A program made the position numbers and the translations under genes. From NCBI GenBank assembly GCA_900539665.1, contig UQCV01000005.1, positions 1-64,000 of the forward strand: a stretch of DNA of 64,000 bases, read 5' to 3'. Under the pieces are notes generated by a model. That model had not been told where the DNA came from and did no database searches. It worked only from the letters and a program-made list of their open reading frames with translations. Shown here one piece after another: positions 37,923-46,108 of the stretch. Positions within the stretch are counted from its first letter, which is position 1. Every line of letters begins with the position of its first letter. The stretch is from an uncultured Succinivibrionaceae bacterium. GTDB taxonomy: Bacteria; Pseudomonadota; Gammaproteobacteria; Enterobacterales; Succinivibrionaceae.

Positions 37923-38858
37923 TTAGCTTTTAGAGGGCTTATGTTTAGTTGCGTGTAAAGCCTCTTTGAGCGCTGTTTCAATATCCGGGCAACAAAACCT
38001 GTATCCGGTTTTAATGAGCACTTCAGGGATAACTTGCAAACTTTTGGTGATGGCAGGGGCTAACTTTCCTTGGGTTAAGGTGAAGATCCTAGGTGAGAGT
38101 TTAAGAGGTGTTTTTTTACCTAAGGCTTTAGCTAAGTTTTTAGCAAAATCATTAAAGGCGCAACCTTCAGGCGAAGTTAAATTGACAGGACCTTTTATTT
38201 CGGGGGTCCGAATAATATGGGCAATAGCTCCTAAGACATCATTGATGTCAATCCATGGCATCTCGATAGGTTCCCCTTTAATGGTAAAGCCTAAACCACG
38301 TTTAAATATTTTGGCCATTTGGGTAAAGAAGTTACTATCAGGAGCGATGACGTTCCCCAGTCTTAAAAGCACGGTTCTCGTAGGCGCAGTCTTACAGCCT
38401 TCCCACACTGCGTTTTCCCAGTTCATGGCGAGATTAGCAATGTAGTCGCCACCTAGTTGAGGTGAATTCTCGGAATGACTTTCAGGGGAGGCGCGATAGA
38501 TCCCACTTGCGGAAGCACTGATAAAAATGTGGGGGAAGAGATTATATTTCTTTAATTGCCCACAAAGGTTTTTGGTGTATTCAAGGCGGGAACTTTCGAT
38601 CTCCCCGTAAAGACGTAGGGAAATAGGGCCAGAGATGATAGGAGCGCCGGCTAAGTTTAGGATGATATCTGGTTTTGGCGTGTGCTCATCGATATAAGAC
38701 AGTATCGTAATGGATTTTTTAAATTTACTGTAAATATGCGCTGCAGTTTTAGGATGAGTCGTCAATAAGGTGAAGGTAAGATTTTTATTGCTCTTAAGCA
38801 TGCTATGTACAAAGTGACGGGCAATGCAACCTGTGCTTCCTGTTAATAGTACGTTCAT
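37923..38858 (-). CDS. yfcH: TIGR01777-family NAD-dependent epimerase-like protein (YfcH)
   Basis: A 311-residue extended short-chain dehydrogenase/reductase-like protein. The N-terminal LLTGSTGCIARH is the nucleotide-binding motif. ILNLAGAPI, SASASGIYR and LRLGNVIAPDSNF follow, and the YfcH-specific C-terminal domain begins near residue 250. The substrate is unknown. It is monocistronic, converging on trmO. Confidence 0.9.
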   Translation of the reverse strand: MNVLLTGSTGCIARHFVHSMLKSNKNLTFTLLTTHPKTAAHIYSKFKKSITILSYIDEHTPKPDIILNLAGAPIISGPISLRLYGEIESSRLEYTKNLCGQLKKYNLFPHIFISASASGIYRASPESHSENSPQLGGDYIANLAMNWENAVWEGCKTAPTRTVLLRLGNVIAPDSNFFTQMAKIFKRGLGFTIKGEPIEMPWIDINDVLGAIAHIIRTPEIKGPVNLTSPEGCAFNDFAKNLAKALGKKTPLKLSPRIFTLTQGKLAPAITKSLQVIPEVLIKTGYRFCCPDIETALKEALHATKHKPSKS

Positions 38859-39151
38859 AGCGGTTCCTTAAGGTGTATTTATACGTTAGAGCAAAATGAG
38901 CTTAATTTGTAATTATGGTAAACGTTTATTTTTTAAGTGGCTTACAGGAAGCAACGCTTTAATAAATAAGGCATGACGTTTCCTAATTCTACAGTATGCA
39001 TGATAAAGTTGCTAATTTTGTCATTCTATATTGTGCTATGTACTAAATTTTAAAGCATAATCGGCGCACATCTTGCTGAGAAGTCGTGTGTTTGGCCAAT
39101 TCAAAATTGATAAGAAAAATAAAATAGAAAAAAGAAAAGACTAAAAGGATA

Positions 39152-39191
39152 AAAAACTGAAAAACTGAAAAACTGAAAAACTGAAAAACTG
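39152..39191 (+). repeat. Octanucleotide tandem repeat (AAAAACTG), 5 copies
   Basis: Five perfect copies of AAAAACTG run without interruption. The array lies between the pta terminator and the yfcH promoter region, where length changes could affect yfcH expression. Confidence 0.9.
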
Positions 39192-39260
39192 AAAAAGATA
39201 GGACCGACCAAAACAGGAAGAATATGGCAAGGTGCCGGAAAAAGTTTTTTAAGTTAGCAA

Positions 39261-39289
39261 AAAGGCTGTTTACTAGGTAAACAGCCTTT
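39261..39289. terminator. Bidirectional hairpin terminator after pta
   Basis: A perfect 13-bp stem (39261-39273 with 39277-39289) around a TAG loop, followed on the minus strand by AAATTTG-complement T-rich sequence and flanked by A/T runs on both sides. It is 50 bp past the pta stop. Confidence 0.8.
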
Positions 39290-39339
39290 AAAAACAAATT
39301 AAGTTATAAGCCTAACTATTTAAGCTTTAGACCTAAGGC

Positions 39340-41457
39340 TTAAGCCTGAGCCGCCTGGATAGCAGTGATGGCGATGGTGTATACGATATCGTCAACAAGC
39401 GCACCACGAGACAAGTCGTTTACAGGCTTTCTCATACCCTGGAGCATAGGGCCGATAGATACGAGGTTAGCTGAACGCTGTACTGCCTTGTAGGTAGTGT
39501 TACCAGTGTTAAGGTCAGGGAATACGAATACGGTAGCCTTACCTGCAACTGGTGAGTTAGGAGCCTTAGAAGCAGCAACGTTAGCCATAATAGCAGCGTC
39601 GTACTGAAGCGGACCGTCGATAACGAGGTCTGGACGCTTTTCTTTAGCGATAGCGGTTGCTTCACGTACCTTATCTACGTCTGCACCTTTACCAGAAGTG
39701 CCGGTAGAGTAAGAGATCATAGCTACGCGTGGTTCAATACCGAAAGCCTTAGCAGTGTCTGAAGACTGGATAGCAATTTCTGCAAGTTGTTCAGCGGTTG
39801 GATCTGGGTTTACCGCACAGTCACCGTAAACGAGAACCTGATCTGGAAGCAACATGAAGAAGATTGAAGATACGAGGGATGAACCTGGAGCAGTCTTTAG
39901 AATCTGGAATGGAGGACGAATAGTGTTAGCGGTAGTATGTACAGCGCCTGAAACCAAACCGTCAACTTCATTGTTTTCGATCATCATGGTGCCAAGGTAA
40001 ACGTTGTCTTCGAGGAGTTCACGGGCTGCTTCTTCAGTGAGGCCCTTAGACTTACGAAGTTCAACGAGACGTGGAACATAGTTTTCACGGGTAGAAACTG
40101 GATCGATGATCTGTACGTTTTCACCAAGAACTACGCCTTGCTGAGTAGCGATACGTTGGATTTCTTCTGGGTTACCAAGAAGAACTGGGGTAGCGATGCC
40201 ACGAGCAGCACAGATAGAAGCAGCCTTAATGGTACGTGGTTCATTGCCTTCTGGAAGCACAATACGCTTCTTAGCCGCACGAGCCATTTCAGTGAGCTTG
40301 TAACGGAAAGCTGCTGGGCTGAGGAGACGTACGCGAGAAGTGGTTTCAGAAAGAGACTTGATCCAAGACTGGTCGATGTTACCAGCTACGTAGTCAGCGA
40401 TGTTGTTGATACGTTCAACGTCGTCGGCTGGGATTTCAATGTTGAAGTGCTGAAGATCGATAGCAGTCTGCCAAGTGTGATCTTCAGTTTGCATGATTGG
40501 AAGGCCAGTAGCAAAAGCTTGCTTACAAAGCTCTGCAACTTGTTCGTTGAGATTGTAGCCACCAGTTAAGAGCAAAGCCCCAATCTTAGTCCCGTTCATA
40601 GCTGCAAGAGCGATTGAAATGATGATATCAGAACGGTCGCCAGAAGTTACGAGAAGAGCAGATGGCTTGATGTATTCAACCATGTTTTGTACATCACGAG
40701 CACAGAAAACAACTTCGTTAAGACGACGGGTGTTGATTTCGCCTGCGTTAATTACTTTAGCGCCTAAATAAGTAGCTAAGTCGCTTGCTCTAGCAGCATT
40801 GAGCTGTGGATTCCATGGGATAGTAGCTAATACTTTAGTTACGCCTTCGAGGTTGAGTTCCTTAAGATCAGCAGTTGGAACGCCGATTTCAAGCTGAGTA
40901 GGAACACCATGAGCGTCAACGTTAGCGCCAACCTTGTTGATGATGCAACCGATAACACGCTTTTTGATAGCATCAGAAACGCTATTGCAAGCAAGTTCAA
41001 GACGGTCACGAAGGTCAGTAGTGCTACCGTTACCAGGTTGGGTTACAAAAATAATATCAGCGTCAATACCACTTGCGATATCAGTGTTGATAGAGTCAGC
41101 AAATGGATGCTTTTCGATTGGTACGAGACCTTCAACTACAATTACATCAGCTTCGCTAGACTGAGCGTGCTTTTCGTAGTTAGCAATGATTTCTTCAAGA
41201 AGAGTAGACTTATCGCCTGCGCTCATAAGGCTTTCCATATGAGATGCGGCAATTGGTTCTGGAAGGTCGAGACCTGCAGCGGCCTTGATTACTGCGGTGC
41301 TAGCTTCTGGGCCGTTGTATGAAGGCTTAGGCTGAGCAACTGGTTTGAAGAAACTAACTTTTACGCCTTCGCGGGCAATGGCTCTTACGAGACCTAAGCT
41401 GATGGAGGTAACTCCAACCCCGGTGCCAATCGGGATAAGCATTATTGTGTGTGCCAC
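39340..41457 (-). CDS. pta: Phosphate acetyltransferase (long, Pta type)
   Basis: A 705-residue enzyme with the three-part organisation of E. coli Pta. An N-terminal P-loop-like domain ([14 protein letters not shown]) comes first, then a DRTGG middle domain (residues ~210-340), then the catalytic PTA_PTB domain from about 385. The catalytic domain has [10 protein letters not shown] and [11 protein letters not shown]. It converts acetyl-CoA and phosphate to acetyl phosphate. The partner ackA, adjacent in most relatives, is not in the window. A 260-nt upstream region with several hairpins precedes the ATG. yfbV, the usual neighbour of ackA-pta, lies 4 kb away. Confidence 0.95.
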   Translation of the reverse strand: MAHTIMLIPIGTGVGVTSISLGLVRAIAREGVKVSFFKPVAQPKPSYNGPEASTAVIKAAAGLDLPEPIAASHMESLMSAGDKSTLLEEIIANYEKHAQSSEADVIVVEGLVPIEKHPFADSINTDIASGIDADIIFVTQPGNGSTTDLRDRLELACNSVSDAIKKRVIGCIINKVGANVDAHGVPTQLEIGVPTADLKELNLEGVTKVLATIPWNPQLNAARASDLATYLGAKVINAGEINTRRLNEVVFCARDVQNMVEYIKPSALLVTSGDRSDIIISIALAAMNGTKIGALLLTGGYNLNEQVAELCKQAFATGLPIMQTEDHTWQTAIDLQHFNIEIPADDVERINNIADYVAGNIDQSWIKSLSETTSRVRLLSPAAFRYKLTEMARAAKKRIVLPEGNEPRTIKAASICAARGIATPVLLGNPEEIQRIATQQGVVLGENVQIIDPVSTRENYVPRLVELRKSKGLTEEAARELLEDNVYLGTMMIENNEVDGLVSGAVHTTANTIRPPFQILKTAPGSSLVSSIFFMLLPDQVLVYGDCAVNPDPTAEQLAEIAIQSSDTAKAFGIEPRVAMISYSTGTSGKGADVDKVREATAIAKEKRPDLVIDGPLQYDAAIMANVAASKAPNSPVAGKATVFVFPDLNTGNTTYKAVQRSANLVSIGPMLQGMRKPVNDLSRGALVDDIVYTIAITAIQAAQA

Positions 41458-41715
41458 TTTCGGTAACCCCTTTCTACTTTTTGTAGATGTGTAGAATAGA
41501 TTCAGAAAAATAAATCAACTGCTTATGGTGAGCAGTTGCTGTTATGACCATTAAGAATGGTTTATTCAAATGGTTTTAAACAGAAAACTTGAATGATGGG
41601 CGTGCGCTCCGGTAGGAGTGTGCGTCCGAACCGTTGTCATTTTACTCCTGCCGTCCGTAAACGGCAAACATAAAGGCAGGTAAAATGGGACTTTGGTAAT
41701 GAAGTAGCGTTTAAT
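41458..41715 (-). promoter_or_regulatory. Structured leader/promoter region of pta
   Basis: Several strong inverted repeats occur upstream of pta: CAACTGCT/AGCAGTTG (41517-41539), ACCATT/AATGGT (41547-41561), a 9-bp G-U-containing stem around a GGTA loop (41602-41623), and CATTTTACTCCTGCC pairing with GGCAGGTAAAATG (41638-41686) with an inner GCCGT/ACGGC. They could form a long folded 5' leader. Confidence 0.45.
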
Positions 41716-41767
41716 GTGACATCCTCCCCCATCTATAGAGGTGGGGGACTTCTTGCCGAGTTCAGTT
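41716..41767 (-). mobile_element. IS200/IS605-type right-end palindrome, copy 2
   Basis: On the minus strand this reads AACTGAACTCGGCAAGAAGT, a CCCCCACC/GGGGGAGG hairpin and terminal GTCAC. It matches the copy at 56445-56495 at almost every position. No transposase or tnpB is adjacent, so it is a solo end. Confidence 0.6.
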
Positions 41768-41911
41768 AAAAGCTTAAAAATTGGGGTACATGCAAAATTT
41801 GACTCGGTTCACGAATTCAAAGGGGGATGAAAATAGCCTTGTGAGATATTTGCCATATCATGTGTAAGCCTCTTGTGAGAAAGTATGTCGGAAAATTTAG
41901 AAAAATATTTT

Positions 41912-41940
41912 ATTAAACCCTTGTTTTACAAGGGTTTAAT
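41912..41940. promoter_or_regulatory. Perfect 12-bp inverted repeat upstream of the CsrB-like RNA
   Basis: ATTAAACCCTTG (41912-41923) and CAAGGGTTTAAT (41929-41940) are exact complements around TTTTA. It may be an operator or an independent terminator; there is no U-run. CTCTTACA follows at 41944-41951. Confidence 0.5.
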
Positions 41941-42019
41941 TAACTCTTACAACTTGAAAAAGACTTAATGAGTGATAAACTTAACAATATTTTGTTTGAC
42001 TTGCGGATATCATATTCCA

Positions 42020-42330
42020 CAAGGACAAGGATGTCTAAAGTTGCAAGGATGCAAACATGAAATAATGCGCAGGATGCATATTTAGGCAGGGATGCCTCTT
42101 CTTTTCTATTTTTTTTGTTTGTTTCATGAAGCAAGGATGCTTCAATCCATACTAGCAAAGGATGTTGGGTGGAGCTTGTGGCAGGATGCCACTTTGGTTG
42201 AAACAAAGTGCGTCAAGGATGACGCTTACTTTCTGATTTATCTAAATGCTTTGGGCTTATTTTGAGTTGGGATGTGACTTGAAGAGCTAATGACTTGAAG
42301 AGCTAAGAAGTTATTTTCGATTCTTTTTTT
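42020..42330 (+). ncRNA. CsrB/RsmZ-like regulatory RNA that sequesters CsrA
   Basis: Nine GGATG motifs occur on the + strand in about 250 bp (42029, 42047, 42072, 42090, 42135, 42160, 42184, 42217, 42270). Most sit in the loop of a short perfect stem: GAC/GTC, TTGC/GCAA, ATGC/GCAT, AGGC/GCCT, TGAAGC/GCTTCA, GTGGC/GCCAC and GCGTC/GACGC. The stems differ in sequence while the loop stays A(A)GGAT, the pattern of CsrA/RsmA binding sites in CsrB, CsrC, RsmY and RsmZ. A -10-like TATCAT at 42008-42013 sits just upstream and a T-run (42324-42330) follows. No protein is encoded. The exact ends are estimates, and CsrA itself is not in the window. Confidence 0.85.
42275..42306 (+). repeat. 16-bp tandem duplication near the 3' end of the CsrB-like RNA
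   Basis: TGACTTGAAGAGCTAA occurs twice head to tail (42275-42290, 42291-42306), directly before the presumed terminator. Confidence 0.9.
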
Positions 42331-42924
42331 ATTTTTGGTTCAATTTCTCCTTTTTTTTTCATTTCAATTTTTCCATAGAGAAATCACGGCACTTACATTT
42401 GCATTTTTAGTTTTTAAAAATGCATATCCAAACCACAAACTGACTAAATTTTAATGAAGTGTACTGCGTTAAATGTAATTCTATTGCCCACAAGAAAACT
42501 TGTTTTTTAGTGTTTAAAGTGCGGAGATTTTTCATGGTTGTTAGGATTATTATGATTGAATGTTTAGACCTAAAAAGCTCCAAGTGTCATGATTGTGAAC
42601 TTAAAGGTGTTTTGGGGGCATTGGCTAAGCATCTTCTTAATTTAATACTCGCTAGCTGAGAATATCGAGACAGTTGAATGTTGAGAATATCAACCTAATC
42701 GAATGTTGAGAATATTTGCTCAATTTTGCTGTTGGCTTTTATACTTACCTAGGTCTTTACTTGTTTAAAGGTTAAATGAGAAAATATAGTTGCGACTATA
42801 TTCGAGCTAGAACTTGAGTTTTGGGGCAGAAACTAAAAAGTTTTTGATTAGATTGTTTTAGATTTGATAAAAGCCCCAAAAACAATCAAAGCCTAAGGTA
42901 ACTTAAGGAGAAAGGAGCGGTTGG
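42331..42924. other. Intergenic region between the CsrB-like RNA and ycjX
   Basis: An AT-rich 594-bp gap. An open frame at 42459-42659 has no protein-like features. A 25-bp tandem repeat (2.6 copies) lies at 42655-42720. The ycjX ribosome binding site AAGGAGAAAGGAG is at 42904-42917. Confidence 0.45.
42655..42720 (+). repeat. 25-bp imperfect tandem repeat, 2.6 copies
   Basis: Copies start at 42655, 42680 and 42705, each beginning G[CT]TGAGAATAT; the first two are complete and end TCGAAT or TTGAAT. It lies about 200 bp upstream of ycjX. Confidence 0.8.
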
Positions 42925-44313
42925 GTGAGCATTTTTGATAGCATTACAGATGGTTTAGACTACGGGTGGAAAGTGTTGACAGACCAAGAAGTTCGTCTTG
43001 GGGTCACGGGGCTATCTCGTGGGGGAAAATCTACTTTTATCACCTCTTTAGTTAGCTTAGTTTCTCATTTTGGCCAAGAAAGCGCAGCTCCGTATTTAAC
43101 TAGATTACAGTCTTATGCTGATGGCGATTTGATTTGTGGTGGCGTGGCGCGCCAACGTGATTTATCAATCGGTTCATTTCCTTATAGCGAAGCTATGGGA
43201 TCTTTATTAAAAGATCCTCCTGCCTGGCCGGCAGCGACCTCCGGTGTTTCTGAGATTCGTCTTGAGTTAAGACGGCGCACACACGGTACTTTTGGGGGCA
43301 ATAAAATGAAGAGCCTATACTTGGATATTTGGGATTATCCAGGTGAATGGCTCATGGATTTGATGCTTTTAAATCTTGATTATGAAGCGTTTTCTAAAAG
43401 CGTAAAGGAACATTTAACCATCGCCGGTACAGCGGCTATGGCTACTGATTGGATTAACGCTGTGGCGGCAATGGATCCAGATGGGCCATTGATTACGGAC
43501 ACGTTAAAACACACCGTAAGCTTATATACCAAATGGTTGATGCGTTGTAAGGACCAGGGGTTAGCTTACGTAGTTCCTGGGAGATTTGTGTTACCGGGGA
43601 ATTTAGCCGGGGCGCCAGTTTTGGAGTTTGTCCCATGGCTTGGTAAGGAACCTAAAGATCCAACTAATCACCACTCCTTATATGGGGAAATGCGGACCAG
43701 ATATGAAGCTTATCGCAAGCAAGTAGTCGGGAAGTTTTATGAAGATTGTTTTTCAAAGCTTGACCGCCAAATTGTATTGCTCGATTGCTTACAAGCTTTA
43801 AGAGGTGGTAAAGAAACGTATGCGGATATCAATTCGGCCTTAGAAATTTTATTACGCAACTTTAATTATGGGGATAGTGGGTTCTTGTCGCGCTTATTTG
43901 CCCCAAGGATTGATAGAGTTTTGTTTGCAGCGACTAAAGCTGATTTAGTAACAAACGATATGCACGCTAATATGCTCTCACTTCTAAAATCCATTGTTGG
44001 TCAAGCCGTTACTAAAGTGAGAGGTGAAGGTAGTCGGTGCGAATATGCCGTGATTTCAGCGATTAAATCAACTAAATGCATGTATTTTGAGAATCGGGAT
44101 TTTAAAGGGCAAGTATTGACCACTGATTACGCCGACGATGGCGCGTATTTCCCAGGGACGGTGCCTGCAATTTGGACTCCCCAAAATATGACCTTCTTTC
44201 AGGAGAATTTTAAATTAAGAGCTTTGCGTCCGCCTAAGATTATGCCAGGTGAGGCTATTCCATGCATGAATATGGATTTAGTGCTTGATTACATACTAGG
44301 AGACAAACTATGA
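42925..44313 (+). CDS. ycjX: YcjX/DUF463 P-loop NTPase
   Basis: A 462-residue protein with Walker A GLSRGGKST near residue 29 and the WDYPGEWL Walker B region near 138. TKADLV near 330 resembles the G4 motif. YcjX is a cytosolic GTPase-like protein of the heat-shock/phage-shock-linked ycjXF pair; its precise role is unknown. It starts at GTG 42925 after a strong ribosome binding site and overlaps ycjF by 4 bp. Confidence 0.93.
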   Translation: MSIFDSITDGLDYGWKVLTDQEVRLGVTGLSRGGKSTFITSLVSLVSHFGQESAAPYLTRLQSYADGDLICGGVARQRDLSIGSFPYSEAMGSLLKDPPAWPAATSGVSEIRLELRRRTHGTFGGNKMKSLYLDIWDYPGEWLMDLMLLNLDYEAFSKSVKEHLTIAGTAAMATDWINAVAAMDPDGPLITDTLKHTVSLYTKWLMRCKDQGLAYVVPGRFVLPGNLAGAPVLEFVPWLGKEPKDPTNHHSLYGEMRTRYEAYRKQVVGKFYEDCFSKLDRQIVLLDCLQALRGGKETYADINSALEILLRNFNYGDSGFLSRLFAPRIDRVLFAATKADLVTNDMHANMLSLLKSIVGQAVTKVRGEGSRCEYAVISAIKSTKCMYFENRDFKGQVLTTDYADDGAYFPGTVPAIWTPQNMTFFQENFKLRALRPPKIMPGEAIPCMNMDLVLDYILGDKL

Positions 44314-45557
44314 AAAAAATAGATGAATTGCGTCCTGGGATGGAGTTTTCAACAGCTGAGCTTAGCGGGAGTTCTAAGGATAAAAATAATGGCCCTACTT
44401 TAGGGACGGGAGCTAGTTCTTTTCAAAGTCAGACTCAATCTTCAAAAGCTCAAGATAAGACTAACGAGGATGGTGATTTTAAGCCTGAGTCTAAGGTTTT
44501 TGGGGTCAAAGAGTTTAAGCCTAATATGGCCACTGGACTTGATCCATTGATGCAAGCAGGTTTTGAGGTTAAGGATGATACATCTGCTAAGTGGCGAGAG
44601 CTTGATGCGCAGGATGAATTAGGTGGGGATTCAACTTTAGACTTACTTGATGAAACTACATATAACGAAACTCGGGAAGAAGTAGTCGCCAAAACTGGTT
44701 TGGGGTGGCTCTTTTGGTTGCTTTTAGGGGTGGTGCTTATCGGCGGGCTTGAGGCCTGGCTTTTTGTTTCTGCTTTATGGCAATCAACCCCCATCTTAGG
44801 GTTAGTTGCGGTTGCGCTTTCAACTGTTATTATCGTGTGGCTTATCGGCGTGATGTGGCGTGATCTTAGAGCGGTCATGTTCTTTAAAAGAACAGACGCT
44901 AATCGCCTTGAATACCAACGTATAGTGGCAAGTGGTACCGGGGCGCAAGCTTTAAAAATGGTGGCCTCGATGGCTAAAGTATCAGGAGTTTATGGTAGCT
45001 CTGAATGGGAACGATTTAGGACCAAAGTGCAAGACCATTATGATGCTTTAAGTGTCTTTAAGCTTTATGAACGCATGATTTTACGGGCCCAAGATGAGGC
45101 GGCACGGCGTATTATTGTGCGTACGGCTGCTGAGACAGCGGTGGTGGTAGCACTAAGTCCTTTAGCTTGGTTTGATATGCTAACTGCTCTTTTTCGGACC
45201 GTAAGAATGGTGCGCCGGATATCTGAAGTCTATGGGATGAGATTAGGTTTTGCAGGACGAATTAGATTGTATCGCCGTGTCCTAAAAAATCTCATATTTA
45301 TTGGCGCTTCCGAATTACTTACGGACGCAGCTGCAGATTGGCTTGGAGCGGGAGTTGCCGGAAAACTCTCGGCTCAGCTTGGTCAAGGGGTGGCAGCAGC
45401 TATTTATTCATGTCGCTTAGGGTATTTAACAGTAAAGGAGTTGCGTCCTTTAGAGCTGGATCGGGAGGTTTTATCGCTAGCTATATTAAGACGTGATGTT
45501 TTAGCGAATAATAGCTTTAGACGTTTATGGTTAAATAGTGTTAAAAAAGGACGTTAA
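44310..45557 (+). CDS. ycjF: YcjF/TIGR01620 inner-membrane protein (DUF697)
   Basis: A 415-residue protein. The first ~125 residues are polar and low complexity, two membrane helices lie at about residues 130-180, and a DUF697 domain occupies the C-terminal half (AAETAVVVALSPLAWFDM near 275). It is the constant partner of YcjX, here translationally coupled (ATGA overlap). Function is unknown beyond envelope-stress association. Confidence 0.92.
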   Translation: MKKIDELRPGMEFSTAELSGSSKDKNNGPTLGTGASSFQSQTQSSKAQDKTNEDGDFKPESKVFGVKEFKPNMATGLDPLMQAGFEVKDDTSAKWRELDAQDELGGDSTLDLLDETTYNETREEVVAKTGLGWLFWLLLGVVLIGGLEAWLFVSALWQSTPILGLVAVALSTVIIVWLIGVMWRDLRAVMFFKRTDANRLEYQRIVASGTGAQALKMVASMAKVSGVYGSSEWERFRTKVQDHYDALSVFKLYERMILRAQDEAARRIIVRTAAETAVVVALSPLAWFDMLTALFRTVRMVRRISEVYGMRLGFAGRIRLYRRVLKNLIFIGASELLTDAAADWLGAGVAGKLSAQLGQGVAAAIYSCRLGYLTVKELRPLELDREVLSLAILRRDVLANNSFRRLWLNSVKKGR

Positions 45558-45562
45558 TAAAG

Positions 45563-46003
45563 ATGTACAAGCAACTTGTAGCGGGACGTAAACTTTTTCA
45601 AGTGTGGCCACGCGAAGCTAAATTAAACATGGTTTTTGTGGCGGGATATTTAGTAAAGGTGCTTGAATTTGCGAATCGCGCCGTGCCGATGGCAGTTGCG
45701 TTTTTAGGGGTATGGTACTTTCTTATGTATCGTTATTACCCAGAAGCTCCGCGTCTTATTGCGTGGCCAGCTAGTGTAGCTTGTGTTTTGTTTCTCTTGT
45801 TTTTGCCTCTTTTGGGGTATTTTAAGTTAGGGGTTTTTGCCCTAGAAACTTTAAATGACAAACATTTAGCTTGGTACCATTTGGTGTGTAAACGTTTTAG
45901 TTTAGAACCTGTGGCTAAGCCTACTTATTTAGTTATGGCGCAAACGGTTGCTAAAGTTTTAAAACAAGAACAAGTTGATCGTTCATTTTTAGATGAGATT
46001 TAA
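45563..46003 (+). CDS. yfbV: YfbV/UPF0208 membrane protein
   Basis: A 146-residue protein with two membrane helices (about residues 42-58 and 66-86) and the YfbV C-terminus AKPTYLVMAQTVAKVLKQ...SFLDEI, which aligns well with E. coli YfbV. YfbV insulates the Ter macrodomain in E. coli, where yfbV sits next to ackA-pta. The last 174 bp plus 12 bp of downstream sequence are duplicated beyond the adjacent insertion sequence, so the gene remains whole despite the insertion. Confidence 0.88.
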   Translation: MYKQLVAGRKLFQVWPREAKLNMVFVAGYLVKVLEFANRAVPMAVAFLGVWYFLMYRYYPEAPRLIAWPASVACVLFLLFLPLLGYFKLGVFALETLNDKHLAWYHLVCKRFSLEPVAKPTYLVMAQTVAKVLKQEQVDRSFLDEI

Positions 46004-46015
46004 AAACAAATTTAT
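45830..46015 (+). repeat. Left copy of a 186-bp direct repeat flanking the IS1634-family element
   Basis: Every base from 45830 to 46015 is repeated at 48238-48423. It covers the 3' part of yfbV and 12 bp after its stop. This is interpreted as an unusually long target-site duplication, a known behaviour of IS1634. Confidence 0.92.
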
Positions 46016-46108
46016 CTAAAATCTCCAAGAAGACTCCTTCCTCTTTAGGTGGGAGATGAATTGGTTTTTGGCTCTTACTTCTTTTGAGCTTAAATACATG
46101 ATAATATC
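46016..46108. mobile_element. 93-bp spacer between the direct repeat and the IS inverted repeat, with IS605/IS607-like hairpin
   Basis: This segment lies outside the recognisable inverted repeat of the element but inside the direct repeats. It holds an imperfect hairpin, CTCCTTCCT (46034-46042) and AGGTGGGAG (46047-46055), followed by ATGAATTGG. The hairpin resembles the end of a tnpB-associated element. It may be a second, smaller insertion or part of the IS. Confidence 0.4.

Larger units (their letters stand above)
38859..39339. other. Intergenic region between pta and yfcH
   Basis: About 480 bp. It contains an octanucleotide repeat (39152-39191) and a strong hairpin (39261-39289) that ends pta. 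A spurious Phe-rich open frame covers the repeat on the minus strand. No gene is recognised. Confidence 0.5.

Noticed and set aside
39043..39297. Phe-rich 84-codon minus-strand frame
   Set aside because: It is produced by the AAAAACTG microsatellite read in reverse.
41940..42206. 88-codon minus-strand frame
   Set aside because: It is antisense to the CsrB-like RNA; its repeats reflect the RNA hairpins rather than a protein.
42459..42659. 66-codon frame between the CsrB-like RNA and ycjX
   Set aside because: Weak initiation context, no homology-like features and AT-driven composition.
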